NCBI RefSeq assembly: GCF_001039355.2
Contig: NW_019773670.1
Coordinates: 407,079-445,706 of the forward strand
Source of the DNA: Lingula anatina
Taxonomy: Eukaryota; Brachiopoda; Lingulata; Lingulida; Lingulidae
Direction: 5' to 3'
DNA length: 38,628 nucleotides
In this document: piece after piece, positions 22,664-37,300 of the stretch
Layout: each line of letters begins with the position of its first letter
How positions within the stretch are numbered: position 1 is the first letter of the stretch
The notes under the pieces: generated by a model
Told to the model about the DNA's origin: nothing
The model's database searches: none
Seen by the model: the letters and a program-made list of their open reading frames with translations, nothing else
Program-made: the position numbers and the translations under genes

Positions 22664-25600
22664 GATAGGGAGGAGTCAAATCAAACTGAACGATGAAAGG
22701 TGTAAATAAATGCTGTGCGTGTGTGCGGGCACGTGTTTATGTTCGCGAGCGTTTGTGTGTTATCAAATGGTTGATTTAATAAAATATAGCTTGTATTTTT
22801 CTAAGGAACCATTGTCGTTGGTGGGTTGTATGGGATCGAATACCTGGGTCCTAAATACCGTCATATCCCTATGACGTTTGGGTTATGGACGAGTTTTTCG
22901 TTGCTCTTATTGGCGTTTGCATACTTTATCCGCAACTGGCGCCATCTGCTTTTGGTTGCCTCTGCACCTGGTCTTGCTGTTGTTGCAAGTTGGTGGTAAG
23001 GGTAATTTTATCATGCATGAATATCAGTCAGGATCAGGAGAAAACATTCTGCGATGTGATTAATTTTATTTTCCGTAAAAGTGTCTACATAAAAATTTAT
23101 GTTTAAAACATTAATTTGTTGGCAGTTTTAATATACTCGTAAATACCCAAATATACCCGTAAGTACACATAAATCGTCAATGTATGTAATCCTCAAACCA
23201 ATTTGGGTCAGATACCTTTGACATACTATAATGCAAGATGAAAGAAAAACTACTCTTGGAATCGGTTTTCGTTTTTCATATAGGTTCCTACCCGAGAGTC
23301 CTCGATGGCTTCTTAGTCAGGGGCGCTATAAAGAGGTCACGAGCATCGTAAAGAGAATTGCCAAGAGCAACAAAAAACCTGAGCCGGATATGGGAAAATT
23401 CATTAAAGAATATGAAGTTGGTTTCCTTTCTTAAATAATAATAAATGTTTTAATTCTGAATTATATTTTATGTGGTAAACAAACCATTTAAAAATACCCG
23501 TTACAGCAAGGAAATGGTTTGGCATGTAACATATGTACACTTAATCATTGTTTATTAACAATATGTGTGTGAAGATGTTTTGAAATAGGGTTTAAAGGAA
23601 GCATTCATTTTTCTACTTTGCAGAATGAAAGCAAATATCGCATTGCAATATTTGCTTGAATGCATGATCATTTTGTTAATTAAATATGGATACTATATTA
23701 TCAGAGTCAGACGCCGAATGCTGAACACGGGGTGAAGTATGGCTATTGGGACCTCTTCCGTACACCCACCCTAGCTAAGCAAACCCTCATCTTCTGCTTT
23801 TCATGGTCAGTGATTCTTTCACGTTATTAGCATGTAGAACGTAACTTGACTTGTCGCTTCTTCTTCTTCTTCTTCTTCAAAAAAAAAAATAGATTTGAAT
23901 ATGACATCACCGTAATATCTTCACTGCTTGTTCATCTGGACATTTTAGGCATCAGGATTCGGGAGAGGGGGGGGGGTACTGGTAGATCTATCCCTAAGAT
24001 ATCCATTGTAACATTTAAGAGTTTTTTTCATTTTGCCCTCCTGGGATTCCATACTTTAAAGCATTTTGCTTGTCTGGTGTTTGATTACTATATCGAATCT
24101 ATAGCAAGACACAGCCCTGTTTATGTTTTGAACAGCTTCCATACTGGTTTGGTTCCTATCTATCATGTACGGGCGAACTTATAAGCGTTTCTGAAGATTA
24201 TTTTATTTCGTTCTCTTTTAGGTTTTGCATGAGCCTGATTTCGTACGGTGCTGTATTCAACGTAAAGAATTTACCTGGCAATAAATTTGTCAACATGGCA
24301 GTGAATTTTGCTATTGGTTATTTTCTGCCCATTGCTCTTCTTGGTCTTCCCAGGTGGTACGTACGATAAATACTTTTCCATAATTTGCGCGTCGTATAAA
24401 AACAATTTGTGCATTTTTACGTATTTGAAAAAAAATACAGCATATGTTATGCAGTTTACCTGGATTTTTTCTCCAAAATGGTTCGTTTGTTTTTTATCTG
24501 GTCACTATAATTTTAACTTTAGGTTTGGGCGCAAGACAATTACTATCGCAAGTTTTCTTATAGCAGCTGTCAGCTTTATACCAATCCTGGTGATATATAT
24601 CATTGGTATGCACTTTTTTCTTCTCCATTGTAAATATGTGTATGTATGCATTGTTCTCTCGGACAAAGTATCTGTAAACTGATTAAAAAGGTTGAAAACG
24701 ACGAAAAAGCAATATAAAAATATGTTTGGGTGTGTATTATAATATAACTAAATCATATATTTTTAAACCGTGTTCTAGATTAACACAAGTCTTTCAAACG
24801 TACCAAAACGCCCTGTTCGCAATTCCACCGTTCCATCAACTCGCGAAATCTTTACCATGTATTTCTCACTCGTCTTGTTAAGGCAAATCTGAAGAGCTAT
24901 GGGTATTGATAATTGTATTGACTACAATTGGAACAACAGCAGTGGGCATGGCTTGGCAGGTGTTTGTGTTACTCAAACTGGAAACCTATCCAACTGCAAT
25001 AAGGTAAGATAAGTATACTGTATTCACAAGAAGCATTTCTGGTGGTCAAATGTGTCTGAAACTAGTGATTTATTATGCCATGGCCACTATAGAATGTGTA
25101 TACACTTTTTAAAGTCTATACACACTTAGCTGAGCATAAGATATATCTAACTGCTAAGTGAATTTTAACGTGAATTTTAACATGGTCATGTACTGATGGA
25201 TAACTTTATCATTAGGAACATCGGAATTGGTTTCTCATCGATGTTTGCGCGCATTGGAGGAATTCTGGCTCCCCAGATGGCTTATTTTGTAAGTATCTAG
25301 ATTTATATTATAAGGGTTATATTTGTCATAAAAAACTTTGAAGATATGGCTGTAGATAACTTGAAATTTACAATCAATGAAGAAATGACAGTGTATCTAA
25401 GATATGATAAGTCACGAGGAGGTAGAGAAAGAGAGACTTAAAACTATTTTTTTCTGTATTTTCTTTCAGAGCACGTTTTGGAAACCAATTCCATTTGTGA
25501 TAAGTGGTATCCTCGCTGTGGCTTGTGCTGTTGTCACTTACCTGTTGAAGGAAACGAAAAATAAAGTCTTGATAGATACAGTCCCTGACAGAGAGTGGTG

Positions 25601-25679
25601 CCTCTGTTGTAGCAGAAATAATATGGACGATACCAGAAATGACGCAAATGAACTCGTCTCAAAAGTTTCAAGTGTGTAA
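20217..25679 (+). CDS. SLC22-type organic ion transporter, gene 3 (12 coding exons)
   Basis: Predicted 12-helix plasma-membrane transporter of 533 residues. Coding exons: 20217-20250, 21319-21608, 22097-22216, 22436-22547, 22806-22995, 23284-23416, 23705-23805, 24222-24356, 24523-24605, 24883-25003, 25216-25288, 25470-25679; total 1602 bases, in frame, all GT-AG. It starts [12 protein letters not shown], the 34-base first exon shared by the cluster. The loop after helix 1 has four cysteines (GWIC, ACDVC, LVC) and NTT, NDS and NLS sequons. Motif A is [11 protein letters not shown]; also FLPESPRWLLSQGR, and YPTAIRN before helix 11, followed by MFARIGGILAP, where Arg aligns by eye with the charge-selecting position of SLC22 helix 11. 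Intron 1 holds a 670 bp inverted-repeat element, intron 4 a (TA)27 tract. Divergent neighbour of gene 2. Substrate unknown. Confidence 0.95.
20543..21212. mobile_element. Non-autonomous DNA element with about 97 bp inverted repeats
   Basis: The left arm (20543 to about 20639, starting CAGGCCTACCCAACTACC) is repeated almost perfectly in inverted orientation at about 21113-21212. Over the first 80 bases I see one substitution; a short indel follows. The interior is AT-rich with a (TTA)n run near 20966-20993. A minus-strand frame partly inside (ending at 20608) has a sequence (SRGNLFHSCGAAYWNDFSP) that resembles the C-terminal end of LINE reverse transcriptases, so a retroelement scrap may be captured inside. 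Lies in gene 3 intron 1. No convincing target duplication. Confidence 0.78.
22608..22662. repeat. (TA)n microsatellite in gene 3 intron 4
   Basis: About 27 uninterrupted TA units between exons 4 and 5 of gene 3. Confidence 0.9.
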
Positions 25680-27977
25680 AACGTACATAAAAGCGAAGCT
25701 ACGAGGGTAATTAACTGTGGTGGAACTTTTTATTTAACTGCAGCAGTATTTCATTGCCTTGTCTGTCGACACCATTTTTGTTGCGCAGCTATACGAAGTC
25801 ATCAATTACAAAGTCATCTTCATGTTACACTGAAATGACATGCTCTGTTTAAAATGCATTGATGTCACTTTGAAAAAGATTCACTGTTAAAGAAAGGTGA
25901 TACTCTAGCGCCACACGTTCATCTCTGATGTCTTCACCTGTAATGATACGTTTGGTTTGTACAATGGCGCAGTTTTTTATTAGTGGTAAAACATAGTTGT
26001 ACACACAGGCTAATGGAAACTCATCTGTACTGATAATGCATATATTTACAGTGTCAAAAAGCAGAGTTTAAACAGAGAGAAATCGCATACGACTGTTTAT
26101 GTAAAGTTCGGTGGACACATGTACCGAATGTTATCACATGAAAATATTTTATCGCTGAGTGACATCGATATTATCATTGAAATAACATTTTAATGCACTT
26201 GGGCAATAGTAAATTCTATGATTGATAAAGGTACTCGACTCGGTAAACATAAATATCTTCTTTTCCTTATACAGCAGAAAAATGTTTCATGAGAACTGCA
26301 TGTAGTTAGATCGTATGCTTTTAAACCGCGCACTGCTGAAAGGGATTCTATGTCATTAGCGGCAAACGTTAATGGACGTGTGCATATGTTATCAATTACC
26401 TCTTCTTTAAACCCCGACTTAAGGATATTGTAACCCTTTATTATCACCCAGATACCGAAAATGACTTTTTTCCTGCATCGCATTATCCAATAATGCATAG
26501 ATCTATCTTTGTGCTGATTTAAAACAATGAAAAACTCGAAAATATAAAATATTGGCGTTTATATTTTCTCGTTGCAATGTTTAAGTATAGGCAACGCAAA
26601 ACTTTAATCGTCTATGTAACACCTTTTTTATTTTGAGGTGAGATAGCAATCGGTATGGGGCGTAACTTCATCCCTGAACAAGATTCTGTTATCACGAAAA
26701 CTGACTTAATGGACTGGAAGTGCATGAGCTACAATCCCGCGCTAGCGTTTTGGTTTAAATGCTTTTGTTATGGAATTATGAACCCGTAATTACAGGTTTT
26801 CATTAAACAAAGATATTATTTGGCTTTACCAACGATAAAATCTTAACTAAGACCTTCAGAAAAAATTGCTGGCGGGGCTTTGGAGTACTGAATGTTGTCA
26901 TTAAAATGGCGTTGAAACGGTAATCATGGGGGTTCAGATATAAGAGATATTTGAGAAACCGATTTTTCCGTTTTTACCCCAAAATCGCAATTGTTACGTC
27001 ACCTGTAAGACGGCATGTGTAAATGTTACTTAATTTAGTCACTGATCACTGAATATGTATTTAATACCCAAAAGAATTTATGTAAGGCAGTAAATAAGAA
27101 GTATGGGGCGAAGGGTGACCATATCCTTAACAGGGTCTATGACTGGGTTCCCATACCTAGATCCATCCATCTGGATCAGTCTAACTCCCTGGGAAGTGTC
27201 ACTAAATTGCTATCAACTAACCGGCTTAAATGTCTGTCACGCCTACCGAATCAGCTAGGGGGTAAAGATAATTACCCTCTAACAGCTTTACTAGGCATGA
27301 CATACATTTAAACTATTAGTGCAGCAGCAGCACCACCACCACCAGCAGCAGCAGTTAAGATGCTGAGAAGTTCTCTTCTTCTCCCCCATCATGTAATGAT
27401 TTTAAGGATACCTTGGTACTTCATGTGCCTTCATGTGCCAGATTAAGAACATTGTCATTGGCAAAGAAAGCAGGAAAATTACTTTGGACGTGTAGATTTC
27501 TAAACTTTCGTTTTCATATTATTTATTGTGAGTAACTTGTCATTCAAACTCGAGAAAGCGAATTTTCAGTTTTGGGTAAATGCTGTTTCGTGTTATTAAA
27601 AGTTTGAGAAGCGGCTTGTTTTCATTGTTGTCTGATCCGTGGTGGGCGCTAGGACCCAATAAACAGATACTGGGCCCTTATTAGCTAGCGAGTAACGGGG
27701 GTGCAACAGACCGTGAAACGCACTCGTACAGGACGCGCTTTTATTTCGAATACAGCACGGTCGAGTCTTTTTTCTACGCTCTAGGCGTGGTTCAAGCCTG
27801 TATCTGGCATTAGTATCTATTATTAGACTGGTTTATATTGCACTCGATACCCGGACCTCAAACATTATATCAGTAGCAAGGTAAACATTTTATCATGAAT
27901 GAAGGGACCTCTTACAGTCGTCACTTTAAGGTTTACATTCTAGGTCGTACGCATACTACTGTCCCGTGTGATCCCAA
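25680..27977. other. Spacer between genes 3 and 4
   Basis: About 2.3 kb with the 3' flank of gene 3 and the presumed promoter of gene 4. I see no gene. A CAG/CAC trinucleotide run lies at 27321-27354. A minus-strand frame at 26190-26498 shows no domain. Confidence 0.6.
27321..27354. repeat. CAG/CAC trinucleotide repeat
   Basis: Pattern (GCA)n-(CCA)n-(GCA)n over 34 bases, in non-coding spacer. Confidence 0.8.
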
Positions 27978-30900
27978 ATGGCTCAGTTTGACGACTTACT
28001 GCTCGAAGTCGGTAAGCGAACTTAATGCAATAGATGAATTATTGCCTTGGCGGACGCCTATTTTATTGTGATTTTTAAACTTATTTAGTTTAACATATTC
28101 ATATTTGCGTAAGAGTTAAGATATGTAAGGAGGGATGCTTGTGATTTGGGTTTTTTTACGATTTTTCGAGTCCGAGCGTTAGATATATTATTTACGTGAA
28201 ACTCTAATTTCATCTTTGCTTGTCTGGACAGTGAATTTATTAAAATATCTGATTACAAGGGACCCTTAATTGCTGTACAATAAGAGATACGCGTAGTTGT
28301 ACACAGGCTGCACTACATGTACCGGTATGTATGTACCATGTCCTGTGCGACGCAATGTCATATCACCCCTCGGAAGTAGGAACTGTATGTAATCATAAGT
28401 GACCTGGCGTGAGATTATAGTGACACACATTTAAGATATCATTTCATACTGGGTGTGTTTTCTACCTACCCAACATATAAAAACTGTGAATTTACCTTAT
28501 GCTGACTGAGATCTAAACAATTATAACTTTAATGCCCAATAAAACAGCGGCATGATATATATATTTCAGGGGAAATCGGATGGTACCAACTAGCTGTATC
28601 TGTGATCATTTTCCTAGGATGGTCAGGGTTTGGAGCATTTTCAATGATGATATTGATGTTTATCGGAATTGATCCAGGGTGGACATGCGCTGACAGGTCT
28701 TATGATAACGTTACAGCAAACTGGAACAGTTCATATAGTTCCCATCTAACCACTGAGAGCTCGGCAATGAATTCGACTGGTCAAGACGTGCCAGTCGATA
28801 CCACAGACCTTTGCAAAGAATGTTCGAGCTATGACTTCAAAGGAGAATACAGTTCCATTGTGACTGAAGTAGGTATAAGTATGTCACTGAGAAAAAAAAA
28901 TTGAAAAATAATCCGACATAGTAAAAATCGTCACTGTTGGCACAGCTTGACTTCATGCAAGACAAGACAAAACCCGATAATCAGATAATGTTAAGTGTTA
29001 TATTTAGACTGAGAGTTCGTCTTACAGAGAGAGACAAAAGTGAGACGTAAAAGTGAATCTTTACTCCTGTCCAACTGACTGTAGCTCGATAGAACATAAC
29101 AGGAAAAGATTAGAGCTATATGATTCGAACTTTTTGTTTGTTTTTAGTTGTTACTACATCGCGCCCTCGATCGTTATTCTTAGTCTGTCATTATACCTGA
29201 CCCCAGTCACACACACAAACTCCACCTTACATTATGCTTATTTGCAAGTTTAAGCTATCTCGGATGATTCTCACTTAATCACTTTTTTACGCAAAAATCA
29301 TCAAACGAGGACATCATTCTCTTTTGAGAATTTTACTTTCGTATCGTCCTAAACGGTTTCTTCTGACGCGCTGATTTTGATGAACTTCTTGGTGAGATCG
29401 AAATGTCTATATGTGAATACATAAGTTTTCTTTATTTGATGAATGCATGTAAATGGAGTATAATTGTTTATTTTCAGTGGGAGTTGGTTTGCAACAAGGC
29501 CTTTATAAGTGACACTATAACGTCTGTACAAATGGCAGGAGTGCTCGTGGGATATTTACTTTTTGGGCAGTTGAGCGATATGTATGGAAGAAAAAAGGCA
29601 TGTCCGAATAAATTACGCTTATCTTTACATTGAAGTGGAACGCATTAGCCACAGCTTAAAGAGGTCTTATTTATTTTAGTCATTTTTTACGCCAGTTTCA
29701 TGATCAATTCTCCGGTATCTTGTTTAATTTGTAAAAGATCTATAGGGGCCCCTAAATTAAAGGCATCTTAAATGTCGCTTTGAAGAACATAAATGCCATT
29801 CTTACATTGTATTTTTATCATGTCACTCTAGGCGTATTTTGTTGCTTTTACCTGTGGAATCTCAGTTGGTGTCGCTCAAGCATTCACGACAAGCTGGATT
29901 GTATTTGCTACCTGTCGCTTTGCCAGTGGGCTTTTTACTGGTGGTAAATTATATTTTTAAAAGAAATTCACGCATTTTTTCATTCTCTTTTGCGAGTGTA
30001 ATAGGTCATGATGTATGTTGTATAGGTGTATACTAGTGATTTGGTTTAAGATAAAACGAACGTTGTAAGTAAAATAATTGACATTAATTATACAGATGCC
30101 GGGGGTACCTACAATTAAAGCGGGCAATTATTGTTTTTTTATGTTTTATTCTGATGTTAGGAACCATGGTGGTTGGCACTGTATATGGGCTGGAATACCT
30201 AGGTCCAAAGTATCGTCACATACTCACCACGCTCGGTTTTTGGCCGACTTTTTCGCTTGTCCTCCTGGCGATGGCCTACTACATCCACGACTGGCACCAC
30301 CTTCTCTTGGCTACTTCCATACCTGGGTTTGCCTTCATAGCAGCTTGGTGGTAGGTATTGTCCTTACATGTAGGCTTATACTATTCTAAGTTACTGAGCA
30401 CGTGCATTGCCTGAAAAAACTTAAATTTTGCACTAGTTGTCATTAAGGCCCTTATGTCTCAAAACTGAATTTCAGATTCATTTGTTTATAATACTTCTTT
30501 TTGGGCTCTTTCGTCATGATTGTACCGATGATTGATTGACTGACTCTTAGCTGTAACATTGACTTTTTGATTTATATTTAGGTATGAACCCGTGATAGAA
30601 TTTAACATGGTCTTGAAAGTTGTTGTCCCGTTGCTATAAACAGGTTCTTACCCGAAAGTCCTCGATGGCTTCTTAGCAAGGGTCGTTTTGGTGAAGTATC
30701 AGAGATTGTGAAAAGAATTGCCAAAAGGAACAAAAAACCACAACCAGACATGGCTAAATTCATAATGGAATATAAGGTAGATTTATTTTGTGAGTTTTTC
30801 TTTTAATGTTGTAAGATAGTGGTTTTCTACAATGGAATGTCTCCATTATGTACATGATATAAAATAGATGTAGGCCTACAACCAGTGCCTGCATAGTTAT

Positions 30901-33146
30901 GACATGTAGGCAAATATGGTTTTAGCATTATGCAGCAGACTAAAACATAATAAACATGTTAACATGAAATTTATTCTATTACCAGATTGAATCATCGAAA
31001 GTTGAACAAGGGGTTAAATATGGCTTCTGGGACCTCTTTCGCACACCCACTTTAACTAAACAAACCCTTATTTTCACAACTACATGGTAAGTCGTTTATC
31101 TATCACTTAATCTGCACTCTAAATTAGTGCAAGGAAGCGATAAAGAGACGTAATTTAAAAAAGAAAAGACATTGTGTAAGCTATTTACAAAAGTAGAAAC
31201 TTACCACGGTGGCATATCAGGTGTCCCATGTGCTCGACTCAACGCATTACAGGCCTCAGTTTCACAAAAAAAAAAAAAAAAAAAAAAAAACAACTTAAGT
31301 CAGTTACCTGGCTTAGTTGTCTAGGATTGCCTTGAAAGTGATGTGACCATGTTGCCTTGGTAATTAAGTTCTTAGCCAGGGAACATAAGTTTTTTTGTGA
31401 AACCGGGGCCAGATGTGTGGACACCTATGTGCCGAGTTTTAATTTCAATAATTAAGTAAACTACACATTGTAGAATGAAATTTGTATCAGTCACTCACGC
31501 CTTCTGAAACTAAGCCTTAGATTTTCCTGTTTCTCTTTTTAGGTTTAGCATGAGCTTCATTTGGTATGGTATTGCATTCAATGTGAAAAATTTACCAGGC
31601 AACAGATTCGTAAATGCAGCTGTCAACTTCGCCACCGGTTATTTTAGGCCAATTCTCTTAATATTTTTACTCCGTTGGTGTGTATGATATAGTCAAGGTC
31701 ACCAACTTTTTTTCGTATTTTACTTTACTGCTGTGTTGTTCATCTGTGTTTCATTCTAAGCAATATACATCATTTGTATTGCACCCAGACCTTGGTGGCA
31801 CATGAATACAAGCAACAGATAAAAGCATTATCATTGTTATGTATAACAACGATTAAATTTCTCTCCTCATGTCCGACCATATTTTACGTTGTTGACAGAT
31901 ATCTATTCTCCAAAACAGGTAAAATACCAGCAAAAAAATCCTTATATCCGTTTAAGTACATTTAATTTTATTCTAGGTTTGGACGCAAAACGATTGTGAT
32001 AGCCTGCTATCTTACAGCAGCTGTTGTATTTATTCCAATCGTGGTGATATACACGCTTGGTACGTTTTTTTTTTATATAACTTTGGATGCAATTTTCTTA
32101 ATATTATCTTTCTTGTCATGTCTCATTACATGTGACTAATACAGCATATACTATCTACTTTGGAAATATAGAAAAATGTTTCAGAGATTCGTTGACATTG
32201 TAGTTATGTGACATAATAATTTAAATTGTATGGTTAAGTAAGTCGTGGAGTACTATGTAGCTGCATTGGCTTATTATCGGTGCAATACATATTTTTATTT
32301 TATGTAGGCAAATCCGATGATCTATGGATCGCTATTACCGTGTTGTCTACAATCGGTAGCACAGCTGTAGACACGGCATGGAGTGTGTCAGGTCTAATTA
32401 TAAATGAAACCTATCCAACCTCCATAAGGTAAGACATATTCTTGACGGCAAGTCAACGTGCGCAGCAAAATAGAAAATGTATATTCTACCAGAAGATGAA
32501 TATAAGGGTTGGTGACGGGTAAGAGACTTAGCTACAAAAATGCCTTTTCCCCTTCTATGATAACGTCAGTGTGCGTGTTTGATAACCTTTTACACCCAAA
32601 ATGTGTGTCCGTATATGAGTTTTCAAGAAGTTTTTTTTTTCTTTAGGAACATAGGGATGGGATTAGCTTCTATGTGCGATGCCGCTGGAGGGATCCTATC
32701 ACCTCAAATGGCGTATTTCGTAAGCATAAATGATGCATTTTATAAATTATCTTAATAAAGTCGGAACAATTTGTTATCAAAACTTGAATATAAGTAGAAT
32801 AGGTAAATTTATTCTGGGTTTAATTTATTTTAAGAATTGGCTAGTAAGTGTCCAATTCACTTGATTAATTTTACAAGTATGAGAAAGAGAGAGAGAATTG
32901 GAAGTTTTTATTAAAGTAACCTTTTGTCTGTTTTTTTTCTTCCAGAGCACGTTTTGGGAGCCCATTCCATATGTTCTAAGTTGCATCCTTGCTTTAGTTT
33001 GTGTTTTAGTCAATTGTTTCATCGATGAAACAAAAAACAAAGCCATGGTTGATGCTGTCCCTGATCGAGAGTGGTGCCTTTGTTTTAGCAGGAGGAAAGA
33101 GAACAATTACAAATTGTCTGACAAAGAATGCGAATCAAAACTTTGA
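27978..33146 (+). CDS. SLC22-type organic ion transporter, gene 4 (12 coding exons)
   Basis: Predicted 12-helix transporter of 533 residues. Coding exons: 27978-28011, 28570-28868, 29478-29597, 29832-29943, 30161-30350, 30644-30776, 30986-31086, 31543-31677, 31977-32059, 32308-32428, 32647-32719, 32946-33146; total 1602 bases, in frame. All introns are GT-AG except intron 3, whose donor is GC (AAAAAAG then GCATGT). It starts [12 protein letters not shown]. The loop has cysteines in GWTC, LCKEC and LVC, and NVT, NSS and NST sequons. Motif A is GQLSDMYGRKK; also FLPESPRWLLSKGR and YPTSIRN. Helix 11 reads MCDAAGGILSP where genes 1-3 have an ARI-type sequence, so the usual Arg is Ala and Asp appears one residue earlier; helix 8 gains an Arg (GYFRPILL). 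This suggests changed substrate charge preference. Intron 7 carries a MITE. Confidence 0.95.
29598..29599 (+). other. Non-canonical GC splice donor, gene 4 intron 3
   Basis: All other paralogues have AAG followed by GTA at this border. Here the exon ends AAAAAAG and the intron starts GCATGT. The next GT, four bases on, would break the reading frame into exon 4 at 29832. GC-AG introns are a known minor class spliced by the major spliceosome. Confidence 0.8.
31252..31411. mobile_element. MITE of about 160 bp in gene 4 intron 7
   Basis: The left end GGCCTCAGTTTCAC followed by an A25 run (31266-31290), and the right end TTTTTTTGTGAAACCGGGGCC, form inverted repeats. The similarity continues inward with CTTA and CCTGGCTNAG blocks. 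The A run is probably an expanded version of the seven-base A run in the other arm. No coding capacity. Confidence 0.65.
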
Positions 33147-34334
<1,188 letters not shown>

Positions 34335-37300
34335 ATGGCTCAGTTTGACGATCTTTTGTTAGAAATTGGTAAGTCGAACAAGTTTTCATGAGAATCAAAG
34401 GCTTGTCACTTAAGTTTATCAATCAATAGACAATGATAATACGTGAAGGGAGCATGCAATTTATCTTGCTGAAACTGAACTGAATTAAGATTACAACGCA
34501 GATACCAACGTACCATGAAATCGATTATTTTAACCGTTAAATCTAGTTTTTGTTTTCATGTAACGACCACCATGCTCTCAAACACATGCCATAATGGCGA
34601 GTAATATTCCGTGGTGCCAGTCCTTCTCTTCTGATTTCAACCAATAAATCGTTTATTCATTTGTAAATATTGGAATTGGTGCAGTGTAAGATACCATAAT
34701 TGTCACACAGACTGCAATTTACAAAGAAAGAAGTACATGGTGTATTTTTCAGTATCAGTTCTTATAGTGAGGGTTTTGATCTGTACATACCCCAAGATGT
34801 GCTAAATTTGGACGACCACAAGGTTTTTAAGGGTCGCCTACATTTTATGTCGAACAACGACGAAATGATGAATATGCTCGCGGTCATTGTGAATTTACTT
34901 GTTGTTTCACTTAAGATCTCTTTGTATTTGAACAATGGTCATTTTTGATCATTTTTGTTTGAGTATCGGGAAAGATTTAACGAATCGGGTTGCTACAAAA
35001 TATTTGGAAATCCCAACCTGGGGCATGGGGGTGGACGAGGTTATGGGCAAAAAGCTGTGTATATTGAGTTTTGTAGGGTCAACTATGTTATCATTGTTGA
35101 TGTTGTGTTTAGATCAAAGTCTGGGCTGTTTGGGCAATGATCACAGTGTTTTGCCTTAATTCTGTGTACGTCTGACGAAAAATGATAAACCCATCTAAAG
35201 ATAAACAGATGATGCAACAGTGAGTAATTAGTGACAGTTGGCATCTGGTTACATTTGAAACTCAATATTACAGCTTATACTTGTACATTGAATGTGCATG
35301 CATTTGAACATGTAAAAGCGGGTCTATAAACATATGCACATGTAAAGAATTATCATACCCAGGAGCCACAGGAAAATATGCTAAACACGTTTACTTATTT
35401 CAGGACAAGTTGGATGGTACCAAGTACTCCTATCTTTTGTCATATCCATAGGATACGAGTTTAGTACGGCGTGTTCAATGCTTATCTTAATGTTTATTGG
35501 ACCAGATCCTGGTTGGACGTGCGCAGACAATGGTCACGTAAATGCCAGCATGAGTTGGAATGACTCTTACACTACCATGCTCACTCCTTTACTTAATGCA
35601 ACATACACGCCAGCTTCCAACGCACCTGTTCCGACTTTTTCAACCAGAGACGTTTGTAAGGATTGTACAAACTATAAATTCAATAAAGACTTTACATCTA
35701 TAGTCACAGAGGTAATTTTCTTTTTTGTCCTTGAAGCTGGAACATCGCCTAGTACCCACTGCTAAAATTTTCACGGAGATTGCCCACCTATATGAAAAGC
35801 AAGTCATTGGTGCGCTTTAAGAGTGTGGACTAGGTTACTTATTAATTTAAAGCTTACTGGCTAAAAATGGGGAAATAAGGCACAGTAACAACAAGTACAT
35901 GCCGAAAAAGCACCTGTTCTTTGCACAAAGAAGATAATGAAAACGGGGAAACAGATGCAAATCAGTGTTTCTAGTTTCTAAATCACTGGCGATATATTTT
36001 GTTTTAGTGGGAATTGGTTTGCGACCGGGACTTTATAAGTGACACCATTACGTCTTTGCAAATGGCGGGAGTGCTTGTCGGATCTTTGTTTTTTGGGCAG
36101 CTTAGTGACTTGTTTGGGAGAAAGAAGGTATGGCAAAACATATTCAGTGAGCACTGTGTACTATTTCAGTAGCATGAAAAAAATCCAACTCACATTATTA
36201 AAGGAAAACTTACTTTTAAAAGAGTATACATTTTTTTATCCCTATATTTTGCACCAAGTTGCTTGCAAAGGACCGAACCGGTAGAATCGATACAGTGTGC
36301 TTTAACCTAGTTGAAGGAAGGACTGGAAAAGTACACACACTGGACAAAAGAAGTGTCACCCCTACTGAGCCAATACTATGGGGGAGATAAATGACTGTGG
36401 AATGATATGCTCCTGGTATCATTTTATTAACATCAAATTTCACAAAAAATCACAAAATGAGAACAAAATGTACATTCTACCAAAATATGCAGTTCAAGTC
36501 CAAAATTAGTACTTAGTGGCATGGCCACGTGACCTAATAAAAGGTGCCAGTTAACGAGGCAAGGATTCATATAATTTTCTGATGCGTTCAGGGCTTATGC
36601 TGGCCCAAGCATGGAACACTGAATATAACAGAGTTTCTCTGCTGGTTAGACGGGCATTTGTCAAAAGTTTTGACATATCATTCCACACATTTTCTATTAT
36701 GTTTGCATCCGGACTCTGGGCAGGCCACATCACCCTGCGAATGTCATGTTGGTCAAACCAATCATCAACTGCTCTGAGCCTGTGACAAGGGGCATAGTCA
36801 TCCTGGTGAACAAATGGATAATTCCTGTCACCAAACATGTTAGTAATAGATGGTAGCAAGCCTGACACCAAAACATCTATATATTTCTAGTGATTCATGT
36901 TTCCATCAACCACTATCAATTCGCCCACGCCATGGATGCTGATGCAGCCCCACACCATAATGAATATGCTGCTCCGGGTTCGAAAATTCAGTGCATGTGG
37001 TTCAAATGCTTTACCAGCAGTTCGCCCGCATCGTACTCGTCTGTCATCAGAGGTCAGACCAAAGCGACACTCATCAGAAAAAATATATAGGACCAATTGT
37101 CATGGACTGTCCAGCTCCAGATCCTGTTGACCCTAGTTCACTCTACGTTGCCTGTTTTGTAACGATATAAGATGTTTCAGTCTTGCTACCCTGCTGTACA
37201 CTCTCTGAGCACGTAACCGACGCCTAGCAATTTTCACAGACACATTCTTATGTGTGAAATTGTTCCACTGTGTTGTCAACTGACAAGCAGTGTCAAACTT

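Noticed and set aside
26190-26498. Minus-strand frame of 102 codons between genes 3 and 4
   Set aside because: No domain or splice partners; composition like flanking spacer.
34700-35159. Two overlapping frames of 74-82 codons in gene 5 intron 1
   Set aside because: No recognisable domain, low complexity similar to surrounding AT-rich DNA, and no conserved counterpart in the introns of paralogues.
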